Shown here one piece after another: positions 1 to 8,846 of a stretch of DNA of 64,000 bases; position 1 is the first letter of the stretch, and each line of letters starts with the position of its first letter. Where the stretch lies: positions 1 to 64,000 of the forward strand of contig CALEDR010000021.1 in assembly GCA_937949545.1 (NCBI GenBank), in the 5' to 3' direction. The position numbers and the translations under genes are program-made. Below the pieces are notes generated by a model. The model saw only the letters and a list, made by a program, of their open reading frames with translations. It was not told where the DNA came from and did no database searches. Source of the stretch: an uncultured Phycisphaerae bacterium. GTDB lineage: Bacteria > Planctomycetota > Phycisphaerae > Sedimentisphaerales > Anaerohalosphaeraceae.

Positions 1-143
1 ATCAAATCGCCCAGAGCGGACAGATTCGGCTGACCATTGAACGGCCGACGGGAATGAGCGGGTACGCAGAAGGCACCCTGGAACTCGATGGCGCCGGCCA
101 GAAGAAAACCATCTATCTGATCGCCCCGCCGCTGCAGCCATAA
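1..143 (+). CDS. 3' end of an unidentified protein (partial)
   Basis: An open frame enters from the left edge and stops at TAA 141-143. It gives 46 residues ending IYLIAPPLQP. The tail is rich in Thr, Gly and hydrophobic residues (EGTLELDG, KKTIYLI), which suggests a beta-rich secreted or surface domain. No motif names it, and the rest of the gene lies outside the window. It converges with the subtilase-like gene on the other strand, 38 bases away. Only the reading frame is certain. Confidence 0.6.
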   Translation, partial: QIAQSGQIRLTIERPTGMSGYAEGTLELDGAGQKKTIYLIAPPLQP

Positions 144-181
144 CAAAGCCCGGGACTGACAGAACTTTGCAAAGAAGGAAT

Positions 182-1864
182 TTACGGCAGGACACTGTAG
201 CGGGGATCGCGGGTTTTCCAAAGACCGGCCAGGATTTTCAAATCTCCCAAATCAATGAAATTATCGGCCAGCAAATCGAGCCGCTCGCAGCCGTCAAAGG
301 GAATCCCGCAGGGGTTCTGAAGCCAAGCCTGCAGGAGAATTTCCAAGTCGGCCTTATCCACAACGGAATCGAGATTCAAATCCGCCGCAAGGGGATCGAG
401 GATTTCATAAGCCAGTGCATATTCGGCTGATTCCGTCGAAGACTGATTGCGGATGCGGATGCGGTACAGCCCTGTCTGAGCAATCAGCAGGTCGGCTTTT
501 TTGAGGTTGTCGAGCGTGCCTGTATCTGAAAAAACGGTCCGGCCGGCGGAATCTTCCAAGAGCAAATCGAGGTTGGCCAGATAGCCGGTCAATTCCCCAT
601 TGTCGATGAGATTGTTGCGGGGCGGTTTATCCTGCCAGCGTACGCGCCGCTTCCACGTGAGAGCAAGAACCAGCCGGCTGCCAAAGGGGATGGACGTGAG
701 CGTGTAGATATGGGTCTGGCCTGGTGAAAGGGACTGAAAAGCCCAGCCGCGGGGCTGAGACGTCTCCTGGCCGACTGTGATTTTGGGGCTGCTCAAAATC
801 GAAAAGGCGCGGGCGGCATCCAGCCGACCATAGCCGCGTTGCGGATGCCAGAGCTGTCCGGTGGTTTCCCCGCCGGTTTTGTCCTGAACATTCGGAAAGG
901 CGGAATTGACCAAAACAGCCTTGAGGACGACGCTGCGGCCGTCATCCGGTTCGGGTGTGGTATCCGCATATTCCAACAGGACGGCGGCGGCACCGGCGGT
1001 ATGGGGAGCCGCCCAGCTGGTTTGGCCGCGTTCTGTACCCTCACTCCTCCAGGCGGTATCGCTTCCGTCCGTCGGAACCCATAAGTTCTGTGCGGGGGCG
1101 GTGGTTTCGGGTTTGCGCCGGCCGTCCAGCGTCGGGCCGGGATTGCTTGCTGAGCCGATGCGCCGATAGACGTCCGGTTCGGTCGTAATCAGACCCGCCG
1201 TCGTCAGACCGTTAAAGGCCGTGCCGAAAATCGTAATCGAGGAACTGTCATTGCCCGCGGCATTGGCAAAAAAGAGATCATAAGTATAAGCATAATAATC
1301 ATACAGCAGTGTCAAGGGGAATACCTGGTCATAATCCGTCCCCAGCTGGATGCCGGTAACGACGATTCGGCACTGGTTGGAGCGGAAATAATCCAGCGAT
1401 TTCTGAAACCACTGAAAATTCGTTGTGCGGTTAGGGTCGGTTTCGGAAACACGGCGGGTAACTTTGGCGCTGTAAATGTCCGCATCCGGTGCCATGCCTT
1501 TATGCTCAGGGAAATTTTTGCCGCCTCGGGAAGCGATGATGCCCGCCAGCGACGTGTCATGCCAGTAAGGTTCATAGGGCTGGAGGGCGTCCGAGGTCGG
1601 GTCATACCAAAAAGCGTGAGAATTGCCAATGGGATTGCCCTGCGGGTCTTTGTCAAAGAAGGCCTCGTGAGTTGTTCGGCAGTGCATTTGGGAAAGCACC
1701 CCCACTCGCACCCCTTTGCCCGTATAGCCCATTTGGCGGAGGACTTTGATATTGATTCCGTTGGGATCAGCGGATTCGGCCAAAGGATAAACGATTCGGC
1801 AGGCAAACAAGAAATAAAAGACACAAACTCCTGTAAAACTCCTTACTGTGTGCATCCCGCTCAT
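182..1864 (-). CDS. secreted S8 subtilase-like protein with dockerin-like C-terminus
   Basis: A 560-residue protein with an N-terminal hydrophobic export signal (about residues 8-28). The subtilase His region is WHDTSLAGIIAS (H102), the oxyanion Asn is in AAGN (N205), and the Ser region is GQTSWAAPHTAGAA (S283). The usual Asp position in the first strand reads VGVLSQ, so the Asp of the triad is not where expected. A beta-sandwich follows, then two dockerin-like EF-hand repeats at about 507-556 (DLNLDSVVDKADLEILLQ and FIDLGDLKILAGLWK). GGAGGAG lies 3 bases before ATG 1864 but 12 before ATG 1855, so 1855 may be the true start. Likely an extracellular, possibly surface-held, peptidase or pseudopeptidase. 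Confidence 0.8.
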   Translation of the reverse strand: MSGMHTVRSFTGVCVFYFLFACRIVYPLAESADPNGINIKVLRQMGYTGKGVRVGVLSQMHCRTTHEAFFDKDPQGNPIGNSHAFWYDPTSDALQPYEPYWHDTSLAGIIASRGGKNFPEHKGMAPDADIYSAKVTRRVSETDPNRTTNFQWFQKSLDYFRSNQCRIVVTGIQLGTDYDQVFPLTLLYDYYAYTYDLFFANAAGNDSSSITIFGTAFNGLTTAGLITTEPDVYRRIGSASNPGPTLDGRRKPETTAPAQNLWVPTDGSDTAWRSEGTERGQTSWAAPHTAGAAAVLLEYADTTPEPDDGRSVVLKAVLVNSAFPNVQDKTGGETTGQLWHPQRGYGRLDAARAFSILSSPKITVGQETSQPRGWAFQSLSPGQTHIYTLTSIPFGSRLVLALTWKRRVRWQDKPPRNNLIDNGELTGYLANLDLLLEDSAGRTVFSDTGTLDNLKKADLLIAQTGLYRIRIRNQSSTESAEYALAYEILDPLAADLNLDSVVDKADLEILLQAWLQNPCGIPFDGCERLDLLADNFIDLGDLKILAGLWKTRDPRYSVLP

Positions 1865-1936
1865 TCTCCTCCGCCATCCATTGTTCAGACCGAGACAACA
1901 GCATTATAGCAGAAAAAGCGGAAAAATCAATGCCGT

Positions 1937-2314
1937 TTACGAGACCGGCCAGCCGGCATAAACAATCAGGATTCCGAGCAAAACTGCCGCCACCGCCCAG
2001 AGGCGGTAAAACCAGAGGGGGCGGCTGCGACACCATTGAAACCAGACCCGAATTCGGGTAATCGGCAAGGAGGCAAAAAGGATGCTGCCGACCACGGTAA
2101 GAACTCCCAGAAGAATTACCACCAAGGGAATGCGGCATTCTCTGGCAAAAATCAAGAAAAGCACACCGACAATGATTTTCAAGACAACCGCTGCATAGGC
2201 CCGGCGCCCTTCGGCCAGAAAGCCCACAAGCGTCTTGTGCCAGAGCGGCTGAATCACAACAACAAGACCCCAGACCGCTGTCAGAAGACCGATGATGCTA
2301 ACGCTGTATTCCAT
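1937..2314 (-). CDS. small multi-pass membrane protein, function unknown
   Basis: A 125-residue protein with about four hydrophobic segments (residues 5-25, 40-58, 63-82, 103-122) separated by short Arg/Lys-containing loops. It starts at ATG 2314 behind a strong ribosome site (AAAGGAGG, 7 bases before). It sits in a same-strand run manA, NusG-like, this gene, subtilase, 45 bases after the NusG-like gene. I do not recognise a named family and can only call it an inner-membrane protein. Confidence 0.7.
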   Translation of the reverse strand: MEYSVSIIGLLTAVWGLVVVIQPLWHKTLVGFLAEGRRAYAAVVLKIIVGVLFLIFARECRIPLVVILLGVLTVVGSILFASLPITRIRVWFQWCRSRPLWFYRLWAVAAVLLGILIVYAGWPVS

Positions 2315-2359
2315 CAGGCACCTCCTTTCAGAAGGTCAGCAAAAAACACCGAATCCAGT

Positions 2360-2908
2360 TTACTCGATTCGTTCGACCATATCCATATCAATTTCGACAC
2401 TGGCGGCCTGGCCGAGCATTTGGACCTGAAGAACCAGTTTGGCCTTGCGCGGGGTCTGGACAATCAGCCCCTCGACCCCCATTAACGGCCCTGCAATGAC
2501 CCGACAGCGCTGCCCGACCTGCAGATATTCGTGCGGAACAACCGTCTGGCCGGCCTTCAGCACCTTTTCAATCGGCAGCAGCTCCTGAATCAGCTGCATC
2601 TGATTGCGCACCGTGAGAATATGGGCGGCGCGGTTGGTTTTGAGAACCTCCAGGCGGTCCTGGTCTGTTCCGCAGAAAAACAGATAGCCCGGAAAGACCG
2701 GCATCAGCGACCGCACCGTCCGACCGGTTCTTCGGCTGACTTTCCAGGACATCGGCAGAAAATAGGAAATCTCTTTCTGAATCAGCTGCCAGGCAAGGGC
2801 CTTTTCGTTGCGGCTTTTGGTGTGGGCTACCCACCAGACGCCGTCAAAGGAACTGATAGGCTGTCCCTCCGGCCAGACAATCGGGGGATTTTCGCTTTCC
2901 TTCAGCAT
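2360..2908 (-). CDS. NusG-family (UpxY/RfaH-like) transcription antiterminator paralog
   Basis: A 182-residue protein. The N-terminal NGN domain has the hallmark start WWVAHTKSRNEKALAWQL (about 26-43) and PVFPGYLFF (about 72-80), and a C-terminal KOW domain follows (GQRCRVIAGPLMGVEGLIV). NusG paralogs of this kind ride on RNA polymerase and favour read-through of particular long operons, often surface polysaccharide loci. The ribosome site GAGGGAG is 9 bases before ATG 2908. It begins 20 bases after manA, fitting a polysaccharide-linked role, but the operon it serves is not visible. It could be the housekeeping NusG, though no secE/rpl genes flank it. Confidence 0.82.
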   Translation of the reverse strand: MLKESENPPIVWPEGQPISSFDGVWWVAHTKSRNEKALAWQLIQKEISYFLPMSWKVSRRTGRTVRSLMPVFPGYLFFCGTDQDRLEVLKTNRAAHILTVRNQMQLIQELLPIEKVLKAGQTVVPHEYLQVGQRCRVIAGPLMGVEGLIVQTPRKAKLVLQVQMLGQAASVEIDMDMVERIE

Positions 2909-2928
2909 GGGTGTTTTCTCCCTCTTTT

Positions 2929-3873
2929 TTACACAGAGGCTGTCAGATACTCCGTTTCCTCCCGAAACAGGACAAACCCTTCGACGCCGGCGGGAATCAA
3001 AACCGTATCTCCTTTTCGGAAAGCAACGGGGTCAAAATGAGGCCCCTGAATAACCCCGGAACCACTTAAAAACAGGACGGCTTTGGGAATGGGGGATTCG
3101 AGAAGGAGCTCGCCTTTGGGCATTTGATGCCCTTTATCGAGTTTAAATTCAGGGGCATCGACCAGGCGGCCGACCGTAGTTACGGGAAGCTTGTCGGCGG
3201 ACACCCCAAAATGAATGCTTTCGAGCGCCTGTTCGATATGCAGGGCTCTGGGTTTTCCGGTCGATGGGTCGAGGCGGTTCCAGTCAAAGACACGATAGGT
3301 GGTATCGGAGGGCTGTTGGATTTCGGCGATGACCAGACCGGCGCCGATGGCGTGCGGGGTTCCGCCGGGCAGAAAATGGCACTGGCCGGGTTTAACCGGA
3401 ACAGCCGCCAGATACTCCGCACAGGTGCCCTCAGCAATGGCCCGGGCGAACTGCTCTCGGGTCGTGCCGGGTTTGAGTCCCTTGTAAATAATGCCGTCCG
3501 ACGCGGCATCCAGTATATACCAGCATTCGGTTTTGGGCTGTCCTGTCCCCATACGGCGGCACGTCAGCTCATCCGGGTGGACTTGAACGCTGAGAACCTC
3601 ACGGGCATCCAGCAGTTTTATCAGCAGCGGAAACGGACCGGGACGTCCTGTCTTGAGGGCCCGCCCAAATGAATGAATGGCCCGGTCGATAGTCTGTCCG
3701 GCCAGCGGACCGTTGGCAATCACGGACTTCTCCTCCGGCAAATCCGTCAATTCCCAGCTTTCCCCAATGAGCTTTCCGGCAGGCAGGTCTTTGCCGAACA
3801 AGTCCCGCAGACGCTGACCGCCCCAGATGCGTTCTTTAAAAATCGGTTTCAATTTTAATGGATAGAGATTCAT
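2929..3873 (-). CDS. manA: mannose-6-phosphate isomerase, class I
   Basis: A 314-residue cupin-fold enzyme that interconverts mannose 6-phosphate and fructose 6-phosphate. It carries the zinc-site motifs VQVHPDE (about 97-103), KTECWYIL and HFLPGGTPHAIGAG, then the substrate-site segment SDTTYRVFDWNR. The length matches the short bacterial type. It feeds mannose into glycolysis, or makes mannose 6-phosphate for GDP-sugars, which fits the downstream NusG paralog. The start ATG 3873 has no obvious ribosome site immediately upstream. Confidence 0.93.
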   Translation of the reverse strand: MNLYPLKLKPIFKERIWGGQRLRDLFGKDLPAGKLIGESWELTDLPEEKSVIANGPLAGQTIDRAIHSFGRALKTGRPGPFPLLIKLLDAREVLSVQVHPDELTCRRMGTGQPKTECWYILDAASDGIIYKGLKPGTTREQFARAIAEGTCAEYLAAVPVKPGQCHFLPGGTPHAIGAGLVIAEIQQPSDTTYRVFDWNRLDPSTGKPRALHIEQALESIHFGVSADKLPVTTVGRLVDAPEFKLDKGHQMPKGELLLESPIPKAVLFLSGSGVIQGPHFDPVAFRKGDTVLIPAGVEGFVLFREETEYLTASV

Positions 3874-3878
3874 AAGAA

Positions 3879-3907
3879 TTGACTGTACAATAAATCCTTT
3901 CTATTGT
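3879..3907 (+). promoter_or_regulatory. sigma70-like promoter for the hybrid kinase
   Basis: TTGACT at 3879-3884, a 17-base spacer, then TATTGT at 3902-3907. It points toward the kinase gene at 4121 and would give a leader of about 205 bases. The 3874-4120 interval otherwise holds only short GC dyads around 3938-3960 and no convincing gene. Confidence 0.45.
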
Positions 3908-4120
3908 CCAGTTAGATGCAGAATCTTTTCGGCCGGTTTATGCCCGGCCGCTGCGTCCGCAGCAAGTCCTATAAACGGCCGTTTGGGACCGTTCCGTCAA
4001 AGACCGAAGGCTTTTTCAGTACAAAATCAACAGCTTTATCGGACAAGACAAATTGCCCTCTTTTTTTGATGAATTGAGGGGACGCTCCGGTCGAAAAGCC
4101 AAAAGCGGATACAGTGCCCA

Positions 4121-6883
4121 ATGACGAAAAAAGGACTACAATCCGGTTTTCGACGGAGTGTCTATTCCCGCCGCACACTTGCGGTCGTGTTCCTGTTTTT
4201 TGCGCTGACCCTGTTGGGGATAGCCGCCGGAACCGGTGTCGTTTGGACGGTAAGCCGCTCGTTCGGACATTCTTTCTCACTGGACCGGCTTCCGCCGGCC
4301 TCGCTGATTCCGTGGCTTTTGTTGGCTAATTCCACCGGGATTGTCCTCTTTTGGCTCATCGCCCTGAGCGTCATCTATCTCATCCACCGGAAAAAGCGAC
4401 CTCTGCTGCTGTCGGTCCAACAGGACCTGCCGAGCCGAATCATCGATGATTTGTCCGTCCCGATGTTTGTGGTGAACCAGAACCACGTTGTGACGCACTG
4501 GAACCGGGCCTGTGAAAAACTGACCGGCATCCACGCCGGCAGGATTCTCGGCACGCAGCGGCATGGACAATACCTCGGCGATGAAAAGGGCTGGACTCTG
4601 GCGGACTGGATTCTTCGGGAAGCTTCTGCGGAAGAAATCCAGGCTGTCTATGGCCCCTCATTCAAAAGCAGCAATGTGCTGAAAGGAGCTTATGAAGCGG
4701 AGCGGTTTTTCCCGCATCTGGGCCCTTCCGGCAAGTGGCTGTCTATGACGGCCGGACCGCTTCGCGACCCGCAGGGCGCCCTGACGGGCGCCGTCCAGAC
4801 CCTTCAGGACATCACCCGGGCCAAACAGCACGAGCAGCATCTGGAAGACACCCTGCATACGGTGGAAAAACTTTTCCAGCGGGCTCCGGTCGGTCTGTTC
4901 GTCGTGGACAAGACCCGCACCATTCGGCGCGCCAACAGCGCCGCTCTTCAGATTTTGGGAAAGAAAGCCGAGGAAATCATCGGCGGGACCTGCTGCGGAA
5001 TTCTCTGCGGTCAAAATCATACGTCCTGCCCTATTCTTCACGAGGGGCATACCTTCGAAGAAGAAAAAGTATCGTTGCCCGGTCCCGGGGGCAGGACGAT
5101 TACCATTCTGAAAAATGCGTTTCCCATCACCCTCGAAGGCCAGGAGGTACTGATTGAGGCCTTCATTGACATCACGGAAATCGAAAAGGCCCAGGATGCC
5201 ATTCGGCGGGAATCAGCCAAGCTGTCTGCCATGATTGCCGGGATGCAGGAAGGCGTTGTTTTCGCCGATGCCGAGGACACCATCGTGGAAGTCAATCCGT
5301 ACTTCCTGAAACTGGTCAACAAGAACCGGGAGGACCTGCTCGGCAAAAAATTAGCGGATGTTCACCCGCTTCAGATTCAGGCCCGAATCAAGCAGATGAT
5401 TCGCACATTTCGGGACAATCCCCACAGCGAGCCGGTGATGATTCGCCGGGAGTTATTCGGGCGAATGATCGAAATGCGGATTCAGCCGATTTACTGCCGC
5501 GACGGGCTTTATATGGGCATTCTGGCCAACCTGATTGACGTAACCGAGCTGGTCCGCGCCAAAGAAGCGGCCGAAAGCGCCAACAAAATCAAAAGCCAGT
5601 TTCTGGCGAATATGAGCCACGAAATCCGCACCCCGATGAATGCTGTTCTGGGCTTTTGTGAACTGCTGGCCGCCACAAATCTGGACGAAGAACAGAAAGA
5701 TTATGTGAACGTCATCAGCAGCAGCGGGCGAAATCTCCTGCAGATAATCAATGACATTCTCGATTTTACGAAAATCGAAGCCGGCAAGCTGACCATCGAT
5801 AAAACCCAGTTTGCGCTCGAGCCGTTCCTCTGTCATATCGAGCAGATGATGAGGCCGATTGCGGCCAAAAAGGGACTCGATTTTGAATTCCTCAAGGGCG
5901 ACAATCTGCCCGAAATTGTTGAAACAGACCCCATTCGGCTCAATCAGTGTCTGATTAATCTGATTGGAAATGCCATCAAATTTACGGAATCCGGATATGT
6001 CCATGTAACCGTCAGCTGGGAGGAGCGTCCCGGGGAAGACGGACGTTTGTGCATCGACATCGAAGACACCGGCATCGGGATTCCCAAGGAAAAGCAGAAA
6101 CTGATTTTTGAGTCGTTTACGCAGGCCGACGCCTCCACCACACGCAAATTCGGCGGAACAGGCCTGGGTCTGTCCATCACGCAAAAACTGATTCATCTGA
6201 TGGGCGGCGAACTTTTCCTCCACAGCCAGCCGGGTCAGGGGTCTGTCTTTACCGTCGTTCTGCCGGTCCGTTTGACCAATGCACCCTTCCAGAAAGAGCT
6301 GGACTTCAGCGCCGATACCCGGATGCCGGAGTATTCCGCCGGGATTCGCAGCGATCAGGTCTGGAGCAGTCAAGGCGAAGACGTCGTCCAGCCGGCGCGG
6401 ATTCTTGTAGCCGAAGACAGCCGGGCCAATCAGACACTTCTGAAAAAACTGCTCGAGCGATACGGGTTTGAGGTCACCCTGACCGCCAACGGCAAGGAAA
6501 CGGTCCGGATGGCAATGCGAAAAGAATACGATTTAATCCTGATGGATATGGAAATGCCGGTGATGACGGGGTATCAGGCCGCGGGCATCCTGCGCAAACA
6601 GCAGATTAAGACACCGATTGTGGCTCTGACCGCCAATGCGCTCCAGGGCGATCGCGAAAAATGCCTGGCCGCCGGGTGCGACGATTACCTCTCCAAACCC
6701 GTCAAAGCGGAAGAATTAGCCCGGATTCTCGAAAGATATCTGTCCCGCCGTGTTAAGGAACTGAAAGAGCAGACGGACAGCCTTCGCAGCCAGGCCGAAG
6801 ATTTGGCTCGGCAGGCAGACCCGTCTGTCCGGAAAGACCGGCCGTCCTCCTCCCCCGCTTCTCCGCAAAGCAGTCAGGACTGA
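4121..6883 (+). CDS. membrane hybrid sensor histidine kinase/response regulator with PAS domains
   Basis: A 920-residue two-component sensor. Two membrane segments (about 19-45 and 62-88) have only a short loop between them, so sensing is probably intracellular or in the membrane. Three PAS-type domains follow at about 105-235, 245-350 and 365-480; the second has a Cys-rich stretch ([16 protein letters not shown]) that may bind a metal or redox group. The HisKA phospho-site is in [10 protein letters not shown] (H500), the ATPase has [12 protein letters not shown] and [10 protein letters not shown], and the receiver has Asp809 in [11 protein letters not shown] plus the Lys of YLSKPV. The Ser/Gln-rich tail looks unstructured. 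No partner regulator is adjacent, so the output target is unknown. Confidence 0.93.
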   Translation: MTKKGLQSGFRRSVYSRRTLAVVFLFFALTLLGIAAGTGVVWTVSRSFGHSFSLDRLPPASLIPWLLLANSTGIVLFWLIALSVIYLIHRKKRPLLLSVQQDLPSRIIDDLSVPMFVVNQNHVVTHWNRACEKLTGIHAGRILGTQRHGQYLGDEKGWTLADWILREASAEEIQAVYGPSFKSSNVLKGAYEAERFFPHLGPSGKWLSMTAGPLRDPQGALTGAVQTLQDITRAKQHEQHLEDTLHTVEKLFQRAPVGLFVVDKTRTIRRANSAALQILGKKAEEIIGGTCCGILCGQNHTSCPILHEGHTFEEEKVSLPGPGGRTITILKNAFPITLEGQEVLIEAFIDITEIEKAQDAIRRESAKLSAMIAGMQEGVVFADAEDTIVEVNPYFLKLVNKNREDLLGKKLADVHPLQIQARIKQMIRTFRDNPHSEPVMIRRELFGRMIEMRIQPIYCRDGLYMGILANLIDVTELVRAKEAAESANKIKSQFLANMSHEIRTPMNAVLGFCELLAATNLDEEQKDYVNVISSSGRNLLQIINDILDFTKIEAGKLTIDKTQFALEPFLCHIEQMMRPIAAKKGLDFEFLKGDNLPEIVETDPIRLNQCLINLIGNAIKFTESGYVHVTVSWEERPGEDGRLCIDIEDTGIGIPKEKQKLIFESFTQADASTTRKFGGTGLGLSITQKLIHLMGGELFLHSQPGQGSVFTVVLPVRLTNAPFQKELDFSADTRMPEYSAGIRSDQVWSSQGEDVVQPARILVAEDSRANQTLLKKLLERYGFEVTLTANGKETVRMAMRKEYDLILMDMEMPVMTGYQAAGILRKQQIKTPIVALTANALQGDREKCLAAGCDDYLSKPVKAEELARILERYLSRRVKELKEQTDSLRSQAEDLARQADPSVRKDRPSSSPASPQSSQD

Positions 6884-6961
6884 GCCGGGCAGAAAAACCC
6901 ATCCAGTTTTTTTAAGGGCAATCCCTATCAGAAAGCCGCCGGAAGGGAAACGGCATTGCTC

Positions 6962-7888
6962 TTACAACGCCTCGAGAATGGCCTGGGCAATGGCTGAAGC
7001 AAGGCGGCTCTGGAATTCGCCGTCATACAGAATCGCCGCCTCCGACGGATTCGAGATATAGCCGCATTCAATCAAGACCGCCGGGCCGTTGGTCCGAACC
7101 AGAACGCGGTAATCGTTGGTTCGCAGGCCGTTGCTGGTCAAGCCCGTCTGAGTCAGGTACCGTTCAATCAGCCGCCCGGCACGCCGTGATTTCTCCGAAG
7201 CATTGGGAGAAATATAAACAGTAAACCCTCGATGGGCCCGGTTGGTGTGGGAGTTGTGGTGAATGCTGACAAACAAATCGGCCCCGGCTCGATTGGCAAT
7301 CTCAGGCCGCTCATTCAATTCAATGAAGGTGTCGTTATTGCGGGTCATAATCACATTGACCCCCTGCTTCTTCAGCAGCCAGGCAACTTTCTGAGCCACC
7401 TTCAGATTAACTTCCTTTTCATAGTATCCCAGATAGCTGGTTGCCCCCGGGTCTTTTCCGCCGTGGCCGGGGTCAATCACAACAGTCTGCCCGCCGCTCG
7501 GCCGTGAAGGAGTCGAGGGATATTGCGGCCGCGGCTTGACCGGGGCCGCCGTCTTCAGATACGCGCGAATCTGGGGCATGAGCATCTGAGAGACATAAAT
7601 CGTCTGGCCCTCGTAAATCACTGTGCCGGTCTGGCCGATATTCTGCCCATTGACATAAATACTGCCGCCGGGATGCGTAAAGATCACAACGCGGTTGGCG
7701 GCGTTGGTCAATTCGACATAGCGGCCGGCGGTAAATGACACCTGCAGGCCCAGCCGAGCGGCCAGCTGCTCGACGGAAATCATATAAGGCGGCGTCGAAG
7801 GGGCTGCCCGTTCCGGGGGCGCCTGACAGCCGCTCAGAATGAGTCCCAAGACACAAAAACCAACGATTCCAACCCAAATTCTCGGCAT
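6962..7888 (-). CDS. N-acetylmuramoyl-L-alanine amidase lipoprotein (AmiC type)
   Basis: A 308-residue enzyme that cuts the stem peptide from peptidoglycan. It has a lipoprotein signal with lipobox LILSGC at about 16-21. A copper-amine-oxidase-N-like domain follows (about 38-110, with VELTNAANRVVIF and IYVNGQNI), which is often a wall-binding module. The catalytic Amidase_3 domain shows VVIDPGHGGKDPG (zinc His), YEKEVNL (zinc Glu), VSIHHNSH (zinc His) and the catalytic Glu in LIECGYISNPSEA. It probably acts in daughter-cell separation or wall turnover in the periplasm. It stands alone, converging with the kinase gene. Confidence 0.92.
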   Translation of the reverse strand: MPRIWVGIVGFCVLGLILSGCQAPPERAAPSTPPYMISVEQLAARLGLQVSFTAGRYVELTNAANRVVIFTHPGGSIYVNGQNIGQTGTVIYEGQTIYVSQMLMPQIRAYLKTAAPVKPRPQYPSTPSRPSGGQTVVIDPGHGGKDPGATSYLGYYEKEVNLKVAQKVAWLLKKQGVNVIMTRNNDTFIELNERPEIANRAGADLFVSIHHNSHTNRAHRGFTVYISPNASEKSRRAGRLIERYLTQTGLTSNGLRTNDYRVLVRTNGPAVLIECGYISNPSEAAILYDGEFQSRLASAIAQAILEAL

Positions 7889-8013
7889 AGCGAGTCCGTT
7901 TTATGACTGTTTCCAGAAAATCACTTACGAATCTAATCGGTTGACCCCGTCATCCGGCTTCAAATATTCGGTTGTGTATCGGTCAGGCAAGAAGATGTCA
8001 ATGAAAAACAAAA

Positions 8014-8044
8014 GAAAAAAGGCCGCTGACACAGCGGCCTTTTT
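8014..8044 (-). terminator. rho-independent terminator, probably bidirectional
   Basis: A perfect 9-base stem, AGGCCGCTG (8020-8028) and CAGCGGCCT (8032-8040), with a three-base loop. It is flanked by an A run (8014-8019) and TTTT (8041-8044), so each strand ends in U's. It lies 23 bases beyond the stop of the PEP-CTERM gene, which it should terminate. Confidence 0.85.
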
Positions 8045-8066
8045 GGAACTTGCAAATGAAAACCCC

Positions 8067-8789
8067 CTATCGTTTCCGCGCGGCCGTCAGGGCGCCGACT
8101 GTCAAAAGCAGCATCGAAGCCGGTTCGGGAACCACTCGAAAAGCAAAGACTGCTGAAGCGGATATGGGGGTTTGGTCTGCCAAAAATGCCTCCGCCGTCC
8201 ATTCGATTTCATAAAGCCCCGGAGCCGAAAAGCCCCAATTGTAATGGCCGTGCAGACCCGCCCGCACAACCAGTTCATAGGCCGATGCCGGGTCAAACGT
8301 GGAGACGTACACTACCGGCATCCCGAAGGCATCCATCTGCCACAAGCTGAAATGTCCAGGACCGTTCACGACAGCCGCCCTGATGGCGACAGTGTCATTC
8401 AGCAGCAGCTCCAGCGGAATCTCCTCCGTGCCCAATCCGAGGAGGGGAATCTCCTCGTGACCGCCGTCTCCATGATGGTGATGCTGAGGAAGAACCCAAA
8501 GAGGCATACCGGCGCCTGTGCCAACAAAGTTCCATTCGGAACCGTCGGGCCGGAGTAACACCGCATGATCCGGCACAACAATCAAAACGGCATCCGGCTC
8601 GAATTCTCCCGATACGTCGGGAACCCCTCCGATGCAAGCATCTTCGGCGTGAAAATGAAACTCCGGTCCGCCGTCGTGAAATCCCAGCCCGATATCCGCA
8701 TGACCGGACGTGTATAGGAGGGCTCCCTGTGCATTTGAAAAAACCAACATCATTCCTGCATACAAGAAACAATACATCCAACATTTCAT
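8067..8789 (-). CDS. PEP-CTERM sorting-domain protein, function unknown
   Basis: A 240-residue exported protein with an N-terminal signal peptide (about 1-22) and a C-terminal PEP-CTERM tag: VPEPASMLLLTVGALTAARKR (motif, hydrophobic helix, basic tail). That tag is recognised by exosortase and usually directs proteins to the surface or into an extracellular matrix. The body has repeated Gly-His-rich loops (PQHHHHGDGGHEEI) and WNFVGTGAGMPLWVLPQ. A choice-of-anchor or metal-binding role is possible but unproven. Its middle resembles the neighbouring dockerin protein (HFSLWQ, LHGHYNWGFSAPGLYEI), so the two are likely paralogs with different anchors. AAAGGA is 7 bases before ATG 8789. Confidence 0.85.
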   Translation of the reverse strand: MKCWMYCFLYAGMMLVFSNAQGALLYTSGHADIGLGFHDGGPEFHFHAEDACIGGVPDVSGEFEPDAVLIVVPDHAVLLRPDGSEWNFVGTGAGMPLWVLPQHHHHGDGGHEEIPLLGLGTEEIPLELLLNDTVAIRAAVVNGPGHFSLWQMDAFGMPVVYVSTFDPASAYELVVRAGLHGHYNWGFSAPGLYEIEWTAEAFLADQTPISASAVFAFRVVPEPASMLLLTVGALTAARKR

Positions 8790-8846
8790 GGTTTGTTCCT
8801 TTTCTGTGAGTAGGGTTTTTTGTTTTTTTTACACATACAACTTTTT

